A DNA stretch of 46,124 nucleotides from Anaerolineae bacterium (GCA_028285185.1 JANQQD010000093.1:1-46124); one strand, 5' to 3'; shown: positions 37,068-45,177, counted from the stretch's first letter. Notes: generated by a model from the sequence alone, not told the origin. Made by a program: numbers and translations.

Positions 37068-37835
37068 CTAGACGACGGACAGCAGGCCGCCATCCACATA
37101 GATCACCTGGCCGTTGACGAAGTCCGATGCCCGCGAGGCGAGGAACACGGCCGCCCCGCCCAGTTCCTCCGGCTGGCCCCAGCGGCCCGACGGCGTGCGG
37201 GCGCGCAGCCAGGCATCGAACTTTGCGTCCTCACGCAGCGCCTTGGTCATGTCCGTCGCGATATAGCCGGGCCCCAGGCCGTTGGCCTGAATGTTGTACT
37301 GGGCCCATTCCGCGCACATGGCCTTGGTCAGCATCTTCACGGCCCCTTTTGAGGCCGTGTAGGGGCCGATGGTCGGGCGGCCCAGTTCGCTCTGTACCGA
37401 GCAGATATTGATGATCTTGCCGGCCCGACGCTCGATCATGCCGCGGGCGACCGCGCGGGCGACCAGGAAGACGGCCGTGAGGTTGGTCTGCAGCACCTCT
37501 GCCCAGGTCTCCAGCGGCACTTCGGTCATGGGCATGCGGCGCTGGATGCCGGCGTTGTTGACTAGGATGTCGATCGGGCCGACCTCGCGGTCGATGGCGG
37601 CAAGTGCTGCGTCGATCGCGGCTTCGTCCGAAACGTCGAAAGGATAGCTGCGCGCGTCAGCACCCCCGCTGCGGAGCGCGGCGGCAGCCTCGTCAACGGC
37701 CGCGGCATCCCGGCCGTTGACGAGGATGCGGGCGCCCGCGGCCGCCAGGGTGCCGGCGATGTCGCGGCCGATGCCGCGGCTGGACCCGGTCACCAGGGCC
37801 GTCCGGCCCGTGAGATCGAACAAGGCTGTGGACAT
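37068..37835 (-). CDS. idnO: SDR oxidoreductase, gluconate 5-dehydrogenase-like
   Basis: A 255-residue NAD(P)-dependent short-chain dehydrogenase. The cofactor motif is TGSSRGIG, followed by NNAG, and the catalytic Ser-Tyr-Lys lies in INICSVQSELGRPTIGPYTASKG (Tyr-x3-Lys intact). The segments NNAGIQRRMPMTEVP, AGKIINICS, and the ending SDFVNGQVIYVDGG agree closely with E. coli IdnO (5-keto-D-gluconate 5-reductase), to the level that I recall it. The start at 37835 has AAGGA upstream. No sugar transporter or regulator neighbours support the pathway here, so the symbol rests on sequence pattern alone. Confidence 0.75.
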   Translation of the reverse strand: MSTALFDLTGRTALVTGSSRGIGRDIAGTLAAAGARILVNGRDAAAVDEAAAALRSGGADARSYPFDVSDEAAIDAALAAIDREVGPIDILVNNAGIQRRMPMTEVPLETWAEVLQTNLTAVFLVARAVARGMIERRAGKIINICSVQSELGRPTIGPYTASKGAVKMLTKAMCAEWAQYNIQANGLGPGYIATDMTKALREDAKFDAWLRARTPSGRWGQPEELGGAAVFLASRASDFVNGQVIYVDGGLLSVV

Positions 37836-38065
37836 GGAGGTTCCTTTCCTGGCACCGCCCCGCCGGGGTCGGCGGCGGACGCTGCCCAGACATAGCCGGT
37901 GTGCCCGAACGCTGTCACCCCAAGGTGGCGCATACGTACCCACCGACCTTGACGGCCGGCGGGCACCGGCCTGACAGTAGGGGCACCGACCGGAGAGACC
38001 GACGGCCCATGGCGGCACTTGAGACCGCATCGGCAATGAAGATCGGCAACCGGGCGGACAGAAAA

Positions 38066-38075
38066 GGGGGGGGGG
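38066..38075 (+). promoter_or_regulatory. Ten-G homopolymer overlapping the ribosome binding site
   Basis: A run of ten G follows AAAA and ends five bases before ATG 38081. It would provide the Shine-Dalgarno complementarity (AAGGGG) for that start. If translation instead begins at ATG 38009, the run encodes part of a Gly3 stretch in frame. Such tracts slip readily during replication, changing spacing or frame. Confidence 0.55.
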
Positions 38076-38080
38076 TGGAC

Positions 38081-38788
38081 ATGGGCGGCGAGCGCATCAC
38101 TGTCAACCTGCGACCGGCGGAGGCTTGGCCTGCCGCACAGCTCGACGAGCTGGTCGCGATCCTGTCGCCATACGGCCCGGTGGATGGGCAGCGCACAGGG
38201 GCAGCGACCGGCGCCTTGGCCGACATGCTGATCACCTTCCCGACGAAGTCCGTCGCCTACGGCTTCCTGAACGAGATGCAATCGCAATCGGACCCGATGA
38301 TGCGTGCCAGGCTGTTGGGCGCGCTGTTCTGGGAGGACCGCCAGACCGTAATTCCAGAGGAAGATGCCCGCGTCGGCAGCCTGTCGATTTCGTTCCCCGT
38401 GTCGAAGCACCTGGATGATGCCGACAACCCGGCCCGATATTCCGCGTTTCTCACGCTGTCGCGGCATTACCGCGCCGCAGGCGATGTGGCGGGTTGCTGG
38501 CGAGACCTGAAGCGCATGGCGGCCCATCTGACGGAACATGTGCGAACCCGCAACCGTCCGTTCCACAAGGGCGTGCTCTACTACCTGACGGCCGACGACC
38601 CGGAGGATAACGGCGCCTGGCGGCTTTCGCTGCTGCGCTATTTCGCGTTTCCGCCGGAAGAGGTCGATGCCGACATGCCGATGCTGACGCGATGGGACAT
38701 GCGCTGCGACGCCTTCGCCGCCCGATTGCCCCATACGCCGGGCGACGCCGCCGCGCTTGTCGATATCCCCTGGGCGGAGCGGGAGTAG
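38081..38788 (+). CDS. Conserved-type hypothetical protein downstream of a G10 tract
   Basis: A 235-residue soluble protein that I do not recognise. It begins MGGERITVNLRPAEAWPAAQ, lacks a signal peptide or membrane segment, and has mixed alpha/beta character with patches such as LFWEDRQTV and FHKGVLYYLTADDPED. In-frame alternatives are ATG 38009 (with GGAGAG upstream) and ATG 38036; the choice of 38081 rests on the strong G-rich site just before it. It is divergent from idnO and convergent with the caspase gene, from which the twin-hairpin repeat separates it. No function is assigned. Confidence 0.6.
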   Translation: MGGERITVNLRPAEAWPAAQLDELVAILSPYGPVDGQRTGAATGALADMLITFPTKSVAYGFLNEMQSQSDPMMRARLLGALFWEDRQTVIPEEDARVGSLSISFPVSKHLDDADNPARYSAFLTLSRHYRAAGDVAGCWRDLKRMAAHLTEHVRTRNRPFHKGVLYYLTADDPEDNGAWRLSLLRYFAFPPEEVDADMPMLTRWDMRCDAFAARLPHTPGDAAALVDIPWAERE

Positions 38789-38810
38789 GTCTTCCTCAGA
38801 ACCCGTTTCC

Positions 38811-38888
38811 GTCACCTCCGCGAAGGCGGAGGTCTCCGGCCGATTTCCGTACCCGGTCCCATGAGGTTCCCGCCTGCGCGGGAACGAC
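38811..38888. repeat. Twin-hairpin extragenic repeat, copy 2
   Basis: Same architecture as the element at 22355-22428. The first hairpin is ACCTCCGC (38814-38821), loop GAAG, GCGGAGGT (38826-38833), flanked by GTC and CTC and then CGGCCG. The second is GTTCCCGC (38866-38873), loop CTGC, GCGGGAAC (38878-38885), flanked by GAG and GAC. Stem bases differ from copy 1 but pairing is complete in both. It lies between the convergent hypothetical and caspase genes. Confidence 0.85.
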
Positions 38889-38897
38889 AGTAGCGCG

Positions 38898-41690
38898 TCA
38901 GCTGCGCTCCACCAGGTCCATCAAGAGGTCGATCGTGACCTGGCCGTCGGCCGGCGTGAGGCCGACATCGCTCTGGTAGGCGCGGATGGCGCTGCGCGTC
39001 ACCTCGCCGGTCATGCCGTCCACCTCGCCGGGGTCGTACCCCTGCTCGACCAACAGCTGTTGCGCCAGCGTGATCAAGGCGGCGTTGGGCAGTGTCGCCA
39101 GGTTCTCCGCCGCCGCGCGGCTGGCGTCGCGATTGCGGTGGACCATCGCACGGACATACCAGCGCGCGGCCCGGGCGAAGTCGCGCGGCACGCCCCCGCC
39201 GGTATGGTAGAGCCAGCCCAGGTTGTTCTGGGCCCAGGCATGACCCTGAAGTGCCGCCGCCTCATACCAGCGCGCGGCTTCGGCGAGATCCTGGTCGACC
39301 CCCTGACCGTTCTGGTACAGGAGGCCCAGATTGTTCTGCGCCAGGCTCTGGCCTTCTTCCGCCGCCATGCGATACCAGCGGGCAGCCTCGGCATAGTCCT
39401 GCGCCACCCCCAGCCCATTCGCGTACATCACGCCCACATTGTTGTAGCCGAAGATGTCACCGGCATCGGCCGCCTGGCGGTACTGGCGCAACGCCTCCTC
39501 ATAGTCGCGCGGCACGCCGTAGCCGTTCTGGTACATCCAGCCCAGATTGTTGAAGCCGAAGGTGTGCCCGGCCGCCGCGGCACGGCGGAACCAGGTCACG
39601 GCCTCGCTATAGTTGCGCGGCACGCCCTGGCCCTGCTGATAAAGCTTGCCGAGATTGTTGAAGGCATAGGCGTCGCCGCCGTCCGCGGCTTCTTGGAACA
39701 GACGAAACGCCTCCTCATGGTTCACCGGCACGCCGCGGCCGTACTGGTAGAGATAGCCCAGATTGTTGATAGCCAAGAGGTAGCCGTCTTCGGCCGCCTG
39801 CCGGTACCAACCGGCCGCTTCGGCGAACTCTCCGCCGGCGTCCAGGGCGCGGCCGAGCTGGAAGACGAAGCGCGGTACATCGGGATAGACGTTCATCGCG
39901 GACTGGCAGGCATCCACCGCCTGGGCCACCCGGATCTCGTTGACGATGTTGCCGGGCACGACGCCTTGGGTATCCAGCCGCGCACCCGCCAGCCGGTCGC
40001 ATTCGTGCACGTCCACGGTCAGCGTCAGGCTCACGGCATCGGTCTCTGGCCGGTCGGCGAGGCGGTAGGCCAGCGCACTTTCGCTATCCATGGCGCTGTC
40101 ACCGGGCTCGAAGGTCAGGGCCCTGGCCTGCGCCGGCAGCAGCGTATCGCCCGCGGCCACCGGGCTGCCGTCTGCGGCCACGACTCCGTTGTCCGGCAGG
40201 GAGTCAACGCGGATCGGACCCGGCACGGCCCCCAGGTCGATCGGCACAGGTCCGACGCCGATCACCGAGTGCAGGGGGAAGGGCTGGATCAGCGCCGGGG
40301 CGTCCGGCGGCGTGGCAACGGCGACTTCGATCTCGGTGTCGCCGCCGCGCTCCGTCGGCGCGGCAGCGACCTGGACTTCAAGCTCGGCCAGCGCATTTTC
40401 CGCCAGCACGGCGAAGGCACCGTCGGGAAACCGGTCAAGGTAGGCCAGGAACTCCGACGGATCGTCGCTGTCTGCGATGGCGTTCCAGAAGGCGACCTCG
40501 ATGGCGCTCGCCTGATCCTGCGGATCCGCCGGCTCGGCCTCTGCCGCTTCCCGCGCCAGACGGGCCTCGAGCCCCGAGATCTGCAGCTCTGCCAGGGCCA
40601 CATAGGCGCCGTTGGGATAGGTCGTCAGATAGTATTGCAGGGCCGCGATCGCCTGTTCCGGCATCTCGATCCGCTGGGTCGACTGCCACACGACCGTTTC
40701 CTGCTCCGCGCGGTCGACCTCCGACGGCCCGGCAGCGGTCATCGACTGCAGGCGCCGCTCGGCCACAGCCGCCAGTCGATGGTCGGGATGGTCGGCAATG
40801 AAGGCGGCCAGCGCCGCCGCCTGCTCTTCCGGTGTGGGCAGCGCCATGGCCGCATCGAACCGGGCTAGGATCTCCTGATCGGGGTTCGCCACGGCCTCCG
40901 GCGGGGTCAGATAGAGCTCGCCGATCAGCGCCTCTTCCACCCAGGGGACCTGCTGGCCGCGGGTGGCCGCGATCACGCTCTCGCGCACGCGGCGGAACAA
41001 CAGGCCAACCTCCAAGCCCGGCTCTGTAATGTGCTGCAACAGCGCCGTGGTGAAGGGGCTGTTGTCTCCCTCGCCGTCCAGCGCCACGTCGCCGGGCGCG
41101 GTGGCATAGGCGATCAGCATGCCCGAGGTGCCGCGGGTGGGGGCAAGCCCACGACCGACCGCGGCCGACCGGCCCAACTGCTCGGCCCGGCGCGTCAGCG
41201 TACGGGTGATTGGATTGTCGCGGCAGGCGTCCAGGATGATCAGGCTGGTGCGCGGCTGCCCCAGCTCGATCTCCGTCGTCACCATCGAAAGCGGAAACGC
41301 TTCGTAGCGCAGGTCGCGTTCCTGCTCCACCTCGGCTGAGGTGGGCAGCAGATAGTTCTCGCCGGCCACCTGCAAGCCATGGCCGGCGAAGAAGACCAGC
41401 GCGATATCCGCGCCCTCGATCTCGGCGCCGAACTGGCGGAAGGCATCCTGCATGCCGAGATAGTCGGCGTCGATCGCCTCGACCACTTCGAAGCCGATGT
41501 CGCGCAGGGCTTGGCCCATGTCCCGGGCATCGGCCGGGGGGTTTGGCAGCTCGGTGATGTGTTCATACTGGCCGTTGCCGATGACCAGGGCCACCCGCCG
41601 CCCGTCATCAGCGCCGACCGGCGCAGGCCGCCAGACTGCGGCCGCGACGACCAGCGCGAGCATCAGTGCCCCGAAACGCCTGCCCATCAT
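38898..41690 (-). CDS. Exported caspase-like (C14) protein with Sel1 repeats and peptidoglycan-binding domain
   Basis: A 930-residue multidomain protein. A signal peptide covers residues 1-27 (ALMLALVVAAA ... GADD). The caspase/metacaspase domain (about 30-265) has both catalytic residues: His104 in FFAGHGLQV and Cys156 in LDACRDNP. A linker of about 270-640 contains Ala/Glu-rich helices and one segment (LPDNGVVAADGSPVAAGDTL) like bacterial cadherin-like repeats. Six complete and one partial Sel1 repeat of 36 residues follow (NNLGxLYxxGxGV), then a C-terminal peptidoglycan-binding type-1 domain (about 870-930: QGYDPGEVDGMTGEVTRSAI). It should act in the periplasm, cutting after Arg/Lys by family analogy. 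It ends a three-gene minus-strand cluster. Confidence 0.92.
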   Translation of the reverse strand: MMGRRFGALMLALVVAAAVWRPAPVGADDGRRVALVIGNGQYEHITELPNPPADARDMGQALRDIGFEVVEAIDADYLGMQDAFRQFGAEIEGADIALVFFAGHGLQVAGENYLLPTSAEVEQERDLRYEAFPLSMVTTEIELGQPRTSLIILDACRDNPITRTLTRRAEQLGRSAAVGRGLAPTRGTSGMLIAYATAPGDVALDGEGDNSPFTTALLQHITEPGLEVGLLFRRVRESVIAATRGQQVPWVEEALIGELYLTPPEAVANPDQEILARFDAAMALPTPEEQAAALAAFIADHPDHRLAAVAERRLQSMTAAGPSEVDRAEQETVVWQSTQRIEMPEQAIAALQYYLTTYPNGAYVALAELQISGLEARLAREAAEAEPADPQDQASAIEVAFWNAIADSDDPSEFLAYLDRFPDGAFAVLAENALAELEVQVAAAPTERGGDTEIEVAVATPPDAPALIQPFPLHSVIGVGPVPIDLGAVPGPIRVDSLPDNGVVAADGSPVAAGDTLLPAQARALTFEPGDSAMDSESALAYRLADRPETDAVSLTLTVDVHECDRLAGARLDTQGVVPGNIVNEIRVAQAVDACQSAMNVYPDVPRFVFQLGRALDAGGEFAEAAGWYRQAAEDGYLLAINNLGYLYQYGRGVPVNHEEAFRLFQEAADGGDAYAFNNLGKLYQQGQGVPRNYSEAVTWFRRAAAAGHTFGFNNLGWMYQNGYGVPRDYEEALRQYRQAADAGDIFGYNNVGVMYANGLGVAQDYAEAARWYRMAAEEGQSLAQNNLGLLYQNGQGVDQDLAEAARWYEAAALQGHAWAQNNLGWLYHTGGGVPRDFARAARWYVRAMVHRNRDASRAAAENLATLPNAALITLAQQLLVEQGYDPGEVDGMTGEVTRSAIRAYQSDVGLTPADGQVTIDLLMDLVERS

Positions 41691-41753
41691 CCGACAATCC
41701 GATCAGCGGTGAGACCGCACAGCCGCGGCGCCGAAGCTGCCGAAGCGGCCCGG

Positions 41754-42269
41754 CTACCAGCCGCCGCCCCCTCCGCCGCCGCCACCGCCACTGCCGTCGA
41801 CGGACGGCGTGCCCAGCCAGTCGAAGTCGCCGCCGCTGCTGCCGGGCGGCGTGCTGACGGCGGCGCGCGTCGTCTCTTCCGCCGGCGCGGCTTGCACCGG
41901 CGTTTCGGCCTCGGTCGTCGGGACAGTGGTCGCAGCTGGCGCGACCCTGGCCGCTGGCGCCACTGTGGGCGCCTGTATGCGTGCCTCTACGCCCGTGGTG
42001 CTGAGGAACGCTGCCAGGTCGTCCGGCCCGAACACCCGTCCGCCGGCCGCCGACCGCTGCTGAGCCAGGGCCTGCAACTGGGGATCGCCGTTCTGCGAGA
42101 GGATCGACGAGACGATGGATTCCCGGATCGCGGCGGACGCCGCAGGGGAATAGGGCTGGTGCGCGATGATCTGGGCCAGGTCCTGACCCGTCGACTGTGC
42201 GGCTGCACCCGTTGTCATGGCTGAGAGGGCAACCGCGGCGGCGCCCAGGACATGCTTGGTGAAGGTCAT
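41754..42269 (-). CDS. Small secreted protein with ten-Gly C-terminal tail
   Basis: A 171-residue protein. The start is placed at 42269 (MTFTKHVLGAAAVALS), giving a clear signal peptide that ends at GAAAQ; the longer frame adds a charged, unsupported extension. The mature part has a small helical region (residues about 25-95), an Ala/Pro/Thr-rich linker, and ends with GTPSVDGSG, ten consecutive glycines and a final Trp. I do not recognise a family. It lies between a lipoprotein gene and the exported caspase gene (63-nt gap) in the same orientation, suggesting a common envelope task. Confidence 0.72.
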   Translation of the reverse strand: MTFTKHVLGAAAVALSAMTTGAAAQSTGQDLAQIIAHQPYSPAASAAIRESIVSSILSQNGDPQLQALAQQRSAAGGRVFGPDDLAAFLSTTGVEARIQAPTVAPAARVAPAATTVPTTEAETPVQAAPAEETTRAAVSTPPGSSGGDFDWLGTPSVDGSGGGGGGGGGGW

Positions 42270-42306
42270 TTCTTGCCTCTCCTGTCTCTTCCGTTCGCTC
42301 GTGTGG

Positions 42307-42777
42307 TCAGCGCGATCCGGCGCCGACACAAGGCGTCAGGGCCTGTTCCACATAGGCCTCGAACTGCGGCACCTGGTTCTCTGGGATCTGGCAGGTCTCC
42401 ACCGCATAGAGCTGTTCGATCGCAGCACTGTCGAACGCCATCGCCACTTCTCCCCGCTCTGCCGTCGACAGCGCACCGCCGCCAAGCGTCTGCAGTATCT
42501 GGGTGCGCAGCAGGGAGAACTCGCGGTCGTCCTGGATGAAATTGCACCGGGCCGCCGTGCCGAGCGCGGCACCGCAGCTGCGTGCCTCTGCCAGCGTGCC
42601 GACCAGCGGGGCACTTGCCACCTGCGTCTGCGCGCCCTGCGGCGCGGCCGCGGTGGCCGAAGCCGCAGGCGCAGCACTCTCAGTCTGGCAAGCTGCCAGC
42701 AGCAGCATCAGGCTGCCCGCCGCCAAGCCGCCGACCGCGCCGGGTCGGCTTCGCCGTGCCGTCTTTGCCGTTGCCAT
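42307..42777 (-). CDS. Putative lipoprotein, unknown function
   Basis: A 156-residue protein with an N-terminal basic region, hydrophobic core and lipobox LLAAC (Cys at about residue 30), indicating lipidation and membrane anchoring. An Ala/Ser/Gln-rich linker follows, then a compact helical domain with Cys residues in RSCGAALG, ARCNF, ETCQIPE and TPCVG, which may form disulfides. It starts the minus-strand cluster, 37 nt before the Gly-tail protein, and a pair of direct repeats lies 43-61 nt upstream of its ATG. Confidence 0.75.
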   Translation of the reverse strand: MATAKTARRSRPGAVGGLAAGSLMLLLAACQTESAAPAASATAAAPQGAQTQVASAPLVGTLAEARSCGAALGTAARCNFIQDDREFSLLRTQILQTLGGGALSTAERGEVAMAFDSAAIEQLYAVETCQIPENQVPQFEAYVEQALTPCVGAGSR

Positions 42778-43091
42778 GCCGTCTCCTCAAGTTCGGCCCG
42801 CATCCGTAGGGATCACGGAAATTTGGTGACAATTTGGTTGCTCTTGGGCGCAAGATAACTTCGCTACGATCAAGGATAGCATCTCCGGCGACTTTTGCAT
42901 CGCTCCGGCGCTTTTGGTCCGCGATCAGGCAGATCGGAGGGTGGCGCGAGACCGCCAAACTGGTGATTGTATCGATTTCTAACTAACTATCGTCAATGGT
43001 GTCGAAAGGTTAGACCGATACCGTACATACCAGCGTAATCTCAAAGGGTGCGGGGGCCGGATCATCGGGCGACCCGCCAACGGGGCTCCCG
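42778..43091. other. Divergent intergenic region, lipoprotein / diguanylate cyclase
   Basis: A 314-nt divergent gap expected to hold promoters for both directions. It is clearly more AT-rich than its surroundings, notably around 42980-43010 (TTTCTAACTAACTATCG). The direct repeats described separately lie at the left side. No RNA gene or coding frame with family resemblance is seen. Confidence 0.5.
42820..42838 (-). promoter_or_regulatory. Direct repeat with 11-bp period upstream of the lipoprotein cluster
   Basis: On the plus strand AATTTGGT occurs at 42820-42827 and again at 42831-42838, separated by GAC. On the minus strand this reads ACCAAATT-GTC-ACCAAATT, upstream of the lipoprotein ATG. 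An 11-bp period places both half-sites on one face of the helix, as for OmpR/PhoB-type response regulators. No specific regulator is implied. Confidence 0.5.
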
Positions 43092-44285
43092 ATGCCGTCT
43101 CTGACCGATCAGATGCTGATGGACCAGATGTGCATGACGGAGCGCGAGATCGAGCGCCGCAAGGCCCTGATCGGGCTGACCGATGACGATACCCGGTTGT
43201 TGAGCGCGCTGATGCCCCTGATGAAGGCTCGTGTCGACGAGATCGTGGCCGATTTCTATGCCGCGCAGGTCAAGCAGCCGGAGGTAGCGCGTATCATCGG
43301 CGATTCAGAGGGGCTGAAGCGTCTGCACGGGACCATGCGCCTCTATGTGATGGACCTGTTCTCCGGCAACTACGGTGCCGATTACGCCAATTCCCGGCTG
43401 CGCATCGGCCTGATCCATCAGCGGATCGGCGTGACACCGCAGCTCTACTTGGCGGCGGTGAACCTGCTTCAAGGCCTGCTGGTCCGTACCATCGACGCAG
43501 ACCGCGCAATTGCCGGCGACGAAGTCTGCGCGCGCCGCAAAGAGGCCTTGCGCAAGCTTCTGATGTTCGACATGGCGCTTGTGTTCGACACCTATATCCA
43601 CACGCTGGTGGGGCAGGTGGACCACGCCCGGCAAGAGGTCGAACGCTACGCCAGCACGCTGGAAGACAAGGTGGCCGACCGCACGCGCCAACTCTATGAG
43701 CTGTCGCGCCGGGACTCGCTGACCGGCCTGTATAATCAGGCGACCTTCTATGAGCTGCTGTCCCGCGAGGTGGAGTCGGCGACGCGTTACCGCCACGCCC
43801 TTTGCCTGGTTTACATCGACCTGAACCGGTTCAAGGACGTGAATGACCGGTACGGCCATCGCACCGGCGATGCCACGCTGGCGATCGTCGGGCGCACACT
43901 TTTAGAAACTGTGCGGTCGGTCGATTTCCCCTGCCGATATGGCGGCGACGAGTTCTCGCTGGTGCTGCCGCATACCGACACGGCGCAAGCACTTGAGCTG
44001 TGCCGCCGGCTGATCAAGCGGTTCGACGAGAGCGACACCGACGGCGTCACCTTCAGCATCGGCATCGCGCAGATCGGGCCGGACGAGTTCACAAGTGTCG
44101 ACACGCTGGTCCAATGGGCCGACGCCCGCATGTATCTGGCGAAAGAGGCCTCGCGAAAAGCGCCGGGCCATCATATCCAGGTTTCGCTGAACGAGGTGGG
44201 AGAGGTGCCGGCCGGACCCCACCCATCCTTCGTCGACCGGCTCGGGTCCGATCAGGGCCACCATCACGAGACGGCCACCGCCTAA
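43092..44285 (+). CDS. Globin-coupled diguanylate cyclase
   Basis: A 397-residue cytoplasmic signalling protein. Residues about 20-175 form a globin-coupled sensor domain (protoglobin type) with the proximal haem ligand His109 in LIHQRIGVTPQLYL. A short coiled coil (about 175-205) leads to a GGDEF domain (about 205-365) with an intact GGDEF active site (284-288), the metal-binding DLNRFKDVND region and an inhibitory RxxD motif (Arg275-Asp278), five residues before GGDEF. It should make cyclic di-GMP in response to oxygen or another gas, like E. coli DgcO. No EAL domain is present. The C-terminus is a short Pro/His-rich tail. Confidence 0.93.
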   Translation: MPSLTDQMLMDQMCMTEREIERRKALIGLTDDDTRLLSALMPLMKARVDEIVADFYAAQVKQPEVARIIGDSEGLKRLHGTMRLYVMDLFSGNYGADYANSRLRIGLIHQRIGVTPQLYLAAVNLLQGLLVRTIDADRAIAGDEVCARRKEALRKLLMFDMALVFDTYIHTLVGQVDHARQEVERYASTLEDKVADRTRQLYELSRRDSLTGLYNQATFYELLSREVESATRYRHALCLVYIDLNRFKDVNDRYGHRTGDATLAIVGRTLLETVRSVDFPCRYGGDEFSLVLPHTDTAQALELCRRLIKRFDESDTDGVTFSIGIAQIGPDEFTSVDTLVQWADARMYLAKEASRKAPGHHIQVSLNEVGEVPAGPHPSFVDRLGSDQGHHHETATA

Positions 44286-44295
44286 CAGGCGGTGG
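44275..44295 (+). terminator. Hairpin overlapping the diguanylate cyclase stop codon
   Basis: A perfect 9-bp stem, CCACCGCCT (44275-44283) and AGGCGGTGG (44287-44295), with loop AAC, contains the stop codon TAA (44283-44285) at its tip. It has no T-run after it, so factor-independent termination is only likely, not certain. Confidence 0.6.
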
Positions 44296-44518
44296 GGCTC
44301 CGCTCGACGGGCCCTCTCGTTCTTGCAGTGCCGGCGGACGTCTCGCAGTCGACCGGAACAGGCCCAGCGGCTTCCGCCGAGCGCGAGCCGGTTGCAACTT
44401 ACGGTCTTCGATAGCATCATTTTCGCGCCAGCGTGAGACAGCATCGGCAGCCCATAGGTGCGTGCCTTGATCCTGTCCGCTGAGCGACCTTTCCCAGATT
44501 GAACCTATGGAGGCAGGT

Positions 44519-45166
44519 ATGCCGTACAATAAGGTTCCCACAAGTGAGTTGGGTCACGAAGATCTCAATCTCCAAGACTACAAGCAAGCAAAGCCTGGGC
44601 AATGGTTTATCGGTGTTTTGGATACCCACAATAAGAAGGTGTATATTCTTCCCATCGATCCTCAGACCGACTCTGCGAAGAAGAATACCGGTCAGCGGAA
44701 TCGGAATCGATATGTGTCAGGGGTGACGTTTGACACTGATGAGAAGACGAATAAAGTCTCAGGCCCCGTGATCAATCTCCATCAGACGACTCCATGGAAG
44801 TCTTGCAAGGCAAACTGGCTCGACATCACGACCGGGAGCACAACTCACGAACGGATTCAGGTAAAATACGAACTGGATCAGGATAATCTGCTCGGATTTA
44901 CACTGATCAAGATCGCCGAGCATGCGGGCAAAGGCTTCGGCATGCTGAAGGGGTCTTCCAACACCATGAACATGAGGGGTGGCGCAGGCTGGGACGTCGG
45001 CGACTGCGGATTGCCTTCGCATAGTTTTTCCAGAGCCACGGCCGATGACAAGTCGGGGACCGTTCCCGGCACGGTTCAGATGCCGGCGAACTGGAAGAAG
45101 GCGCTGATGGATTACTTCAAGGGGCCGCCTTACAAGATCACAAATATCATCTCCAGCCTGGACTGA
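44519..45166 (+). CDS. Orphan protein of unusual composition
   Basis: A 215-residue soluble protein rich in Lys, Asn, Thr and Gly, coded with clearly less G+C than its neighbours, a sign of recent transfer. No signal peptide or membrane segment is present. Visible patches are PGQWFIGVLDTHNKKVYILPID, NLHQTTPWKSC, and a Gly/Ser-rich GKGFGMLKGSSNTMNMRGGAGWDVGDC. I do not recognise a family and assign no function; a toxin- or phage-related origin is possible but unsupported. The start at 44519 follows GGAGG (44509-44513); ATG 44507 is an alternative. A 14-bp hairpin follows the stop, so it is a single-gene unit. Confidence 0.65.
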   Translation: MPYNKVPTSELGHEDLNLQDYKQAKPGQWFIGVLDTHNKKVYILPIDPQTDSAKKNTGQRNRNRYVSGVTFDTDEKTNKVSGPVINLHQTTPWKSCKANWLDITTGSTTHERIQVKYELDQDNLLGFTLIKIAEHAGKGFGMLKGSSNTMNMRGGAGWDVGDCGLPSHSFSRATADDKSGTVPGTVQMPANWKKALMDYFKGPPYKITNIISSLD

Positions 45167-45177
45167 GGGTGTACGAG

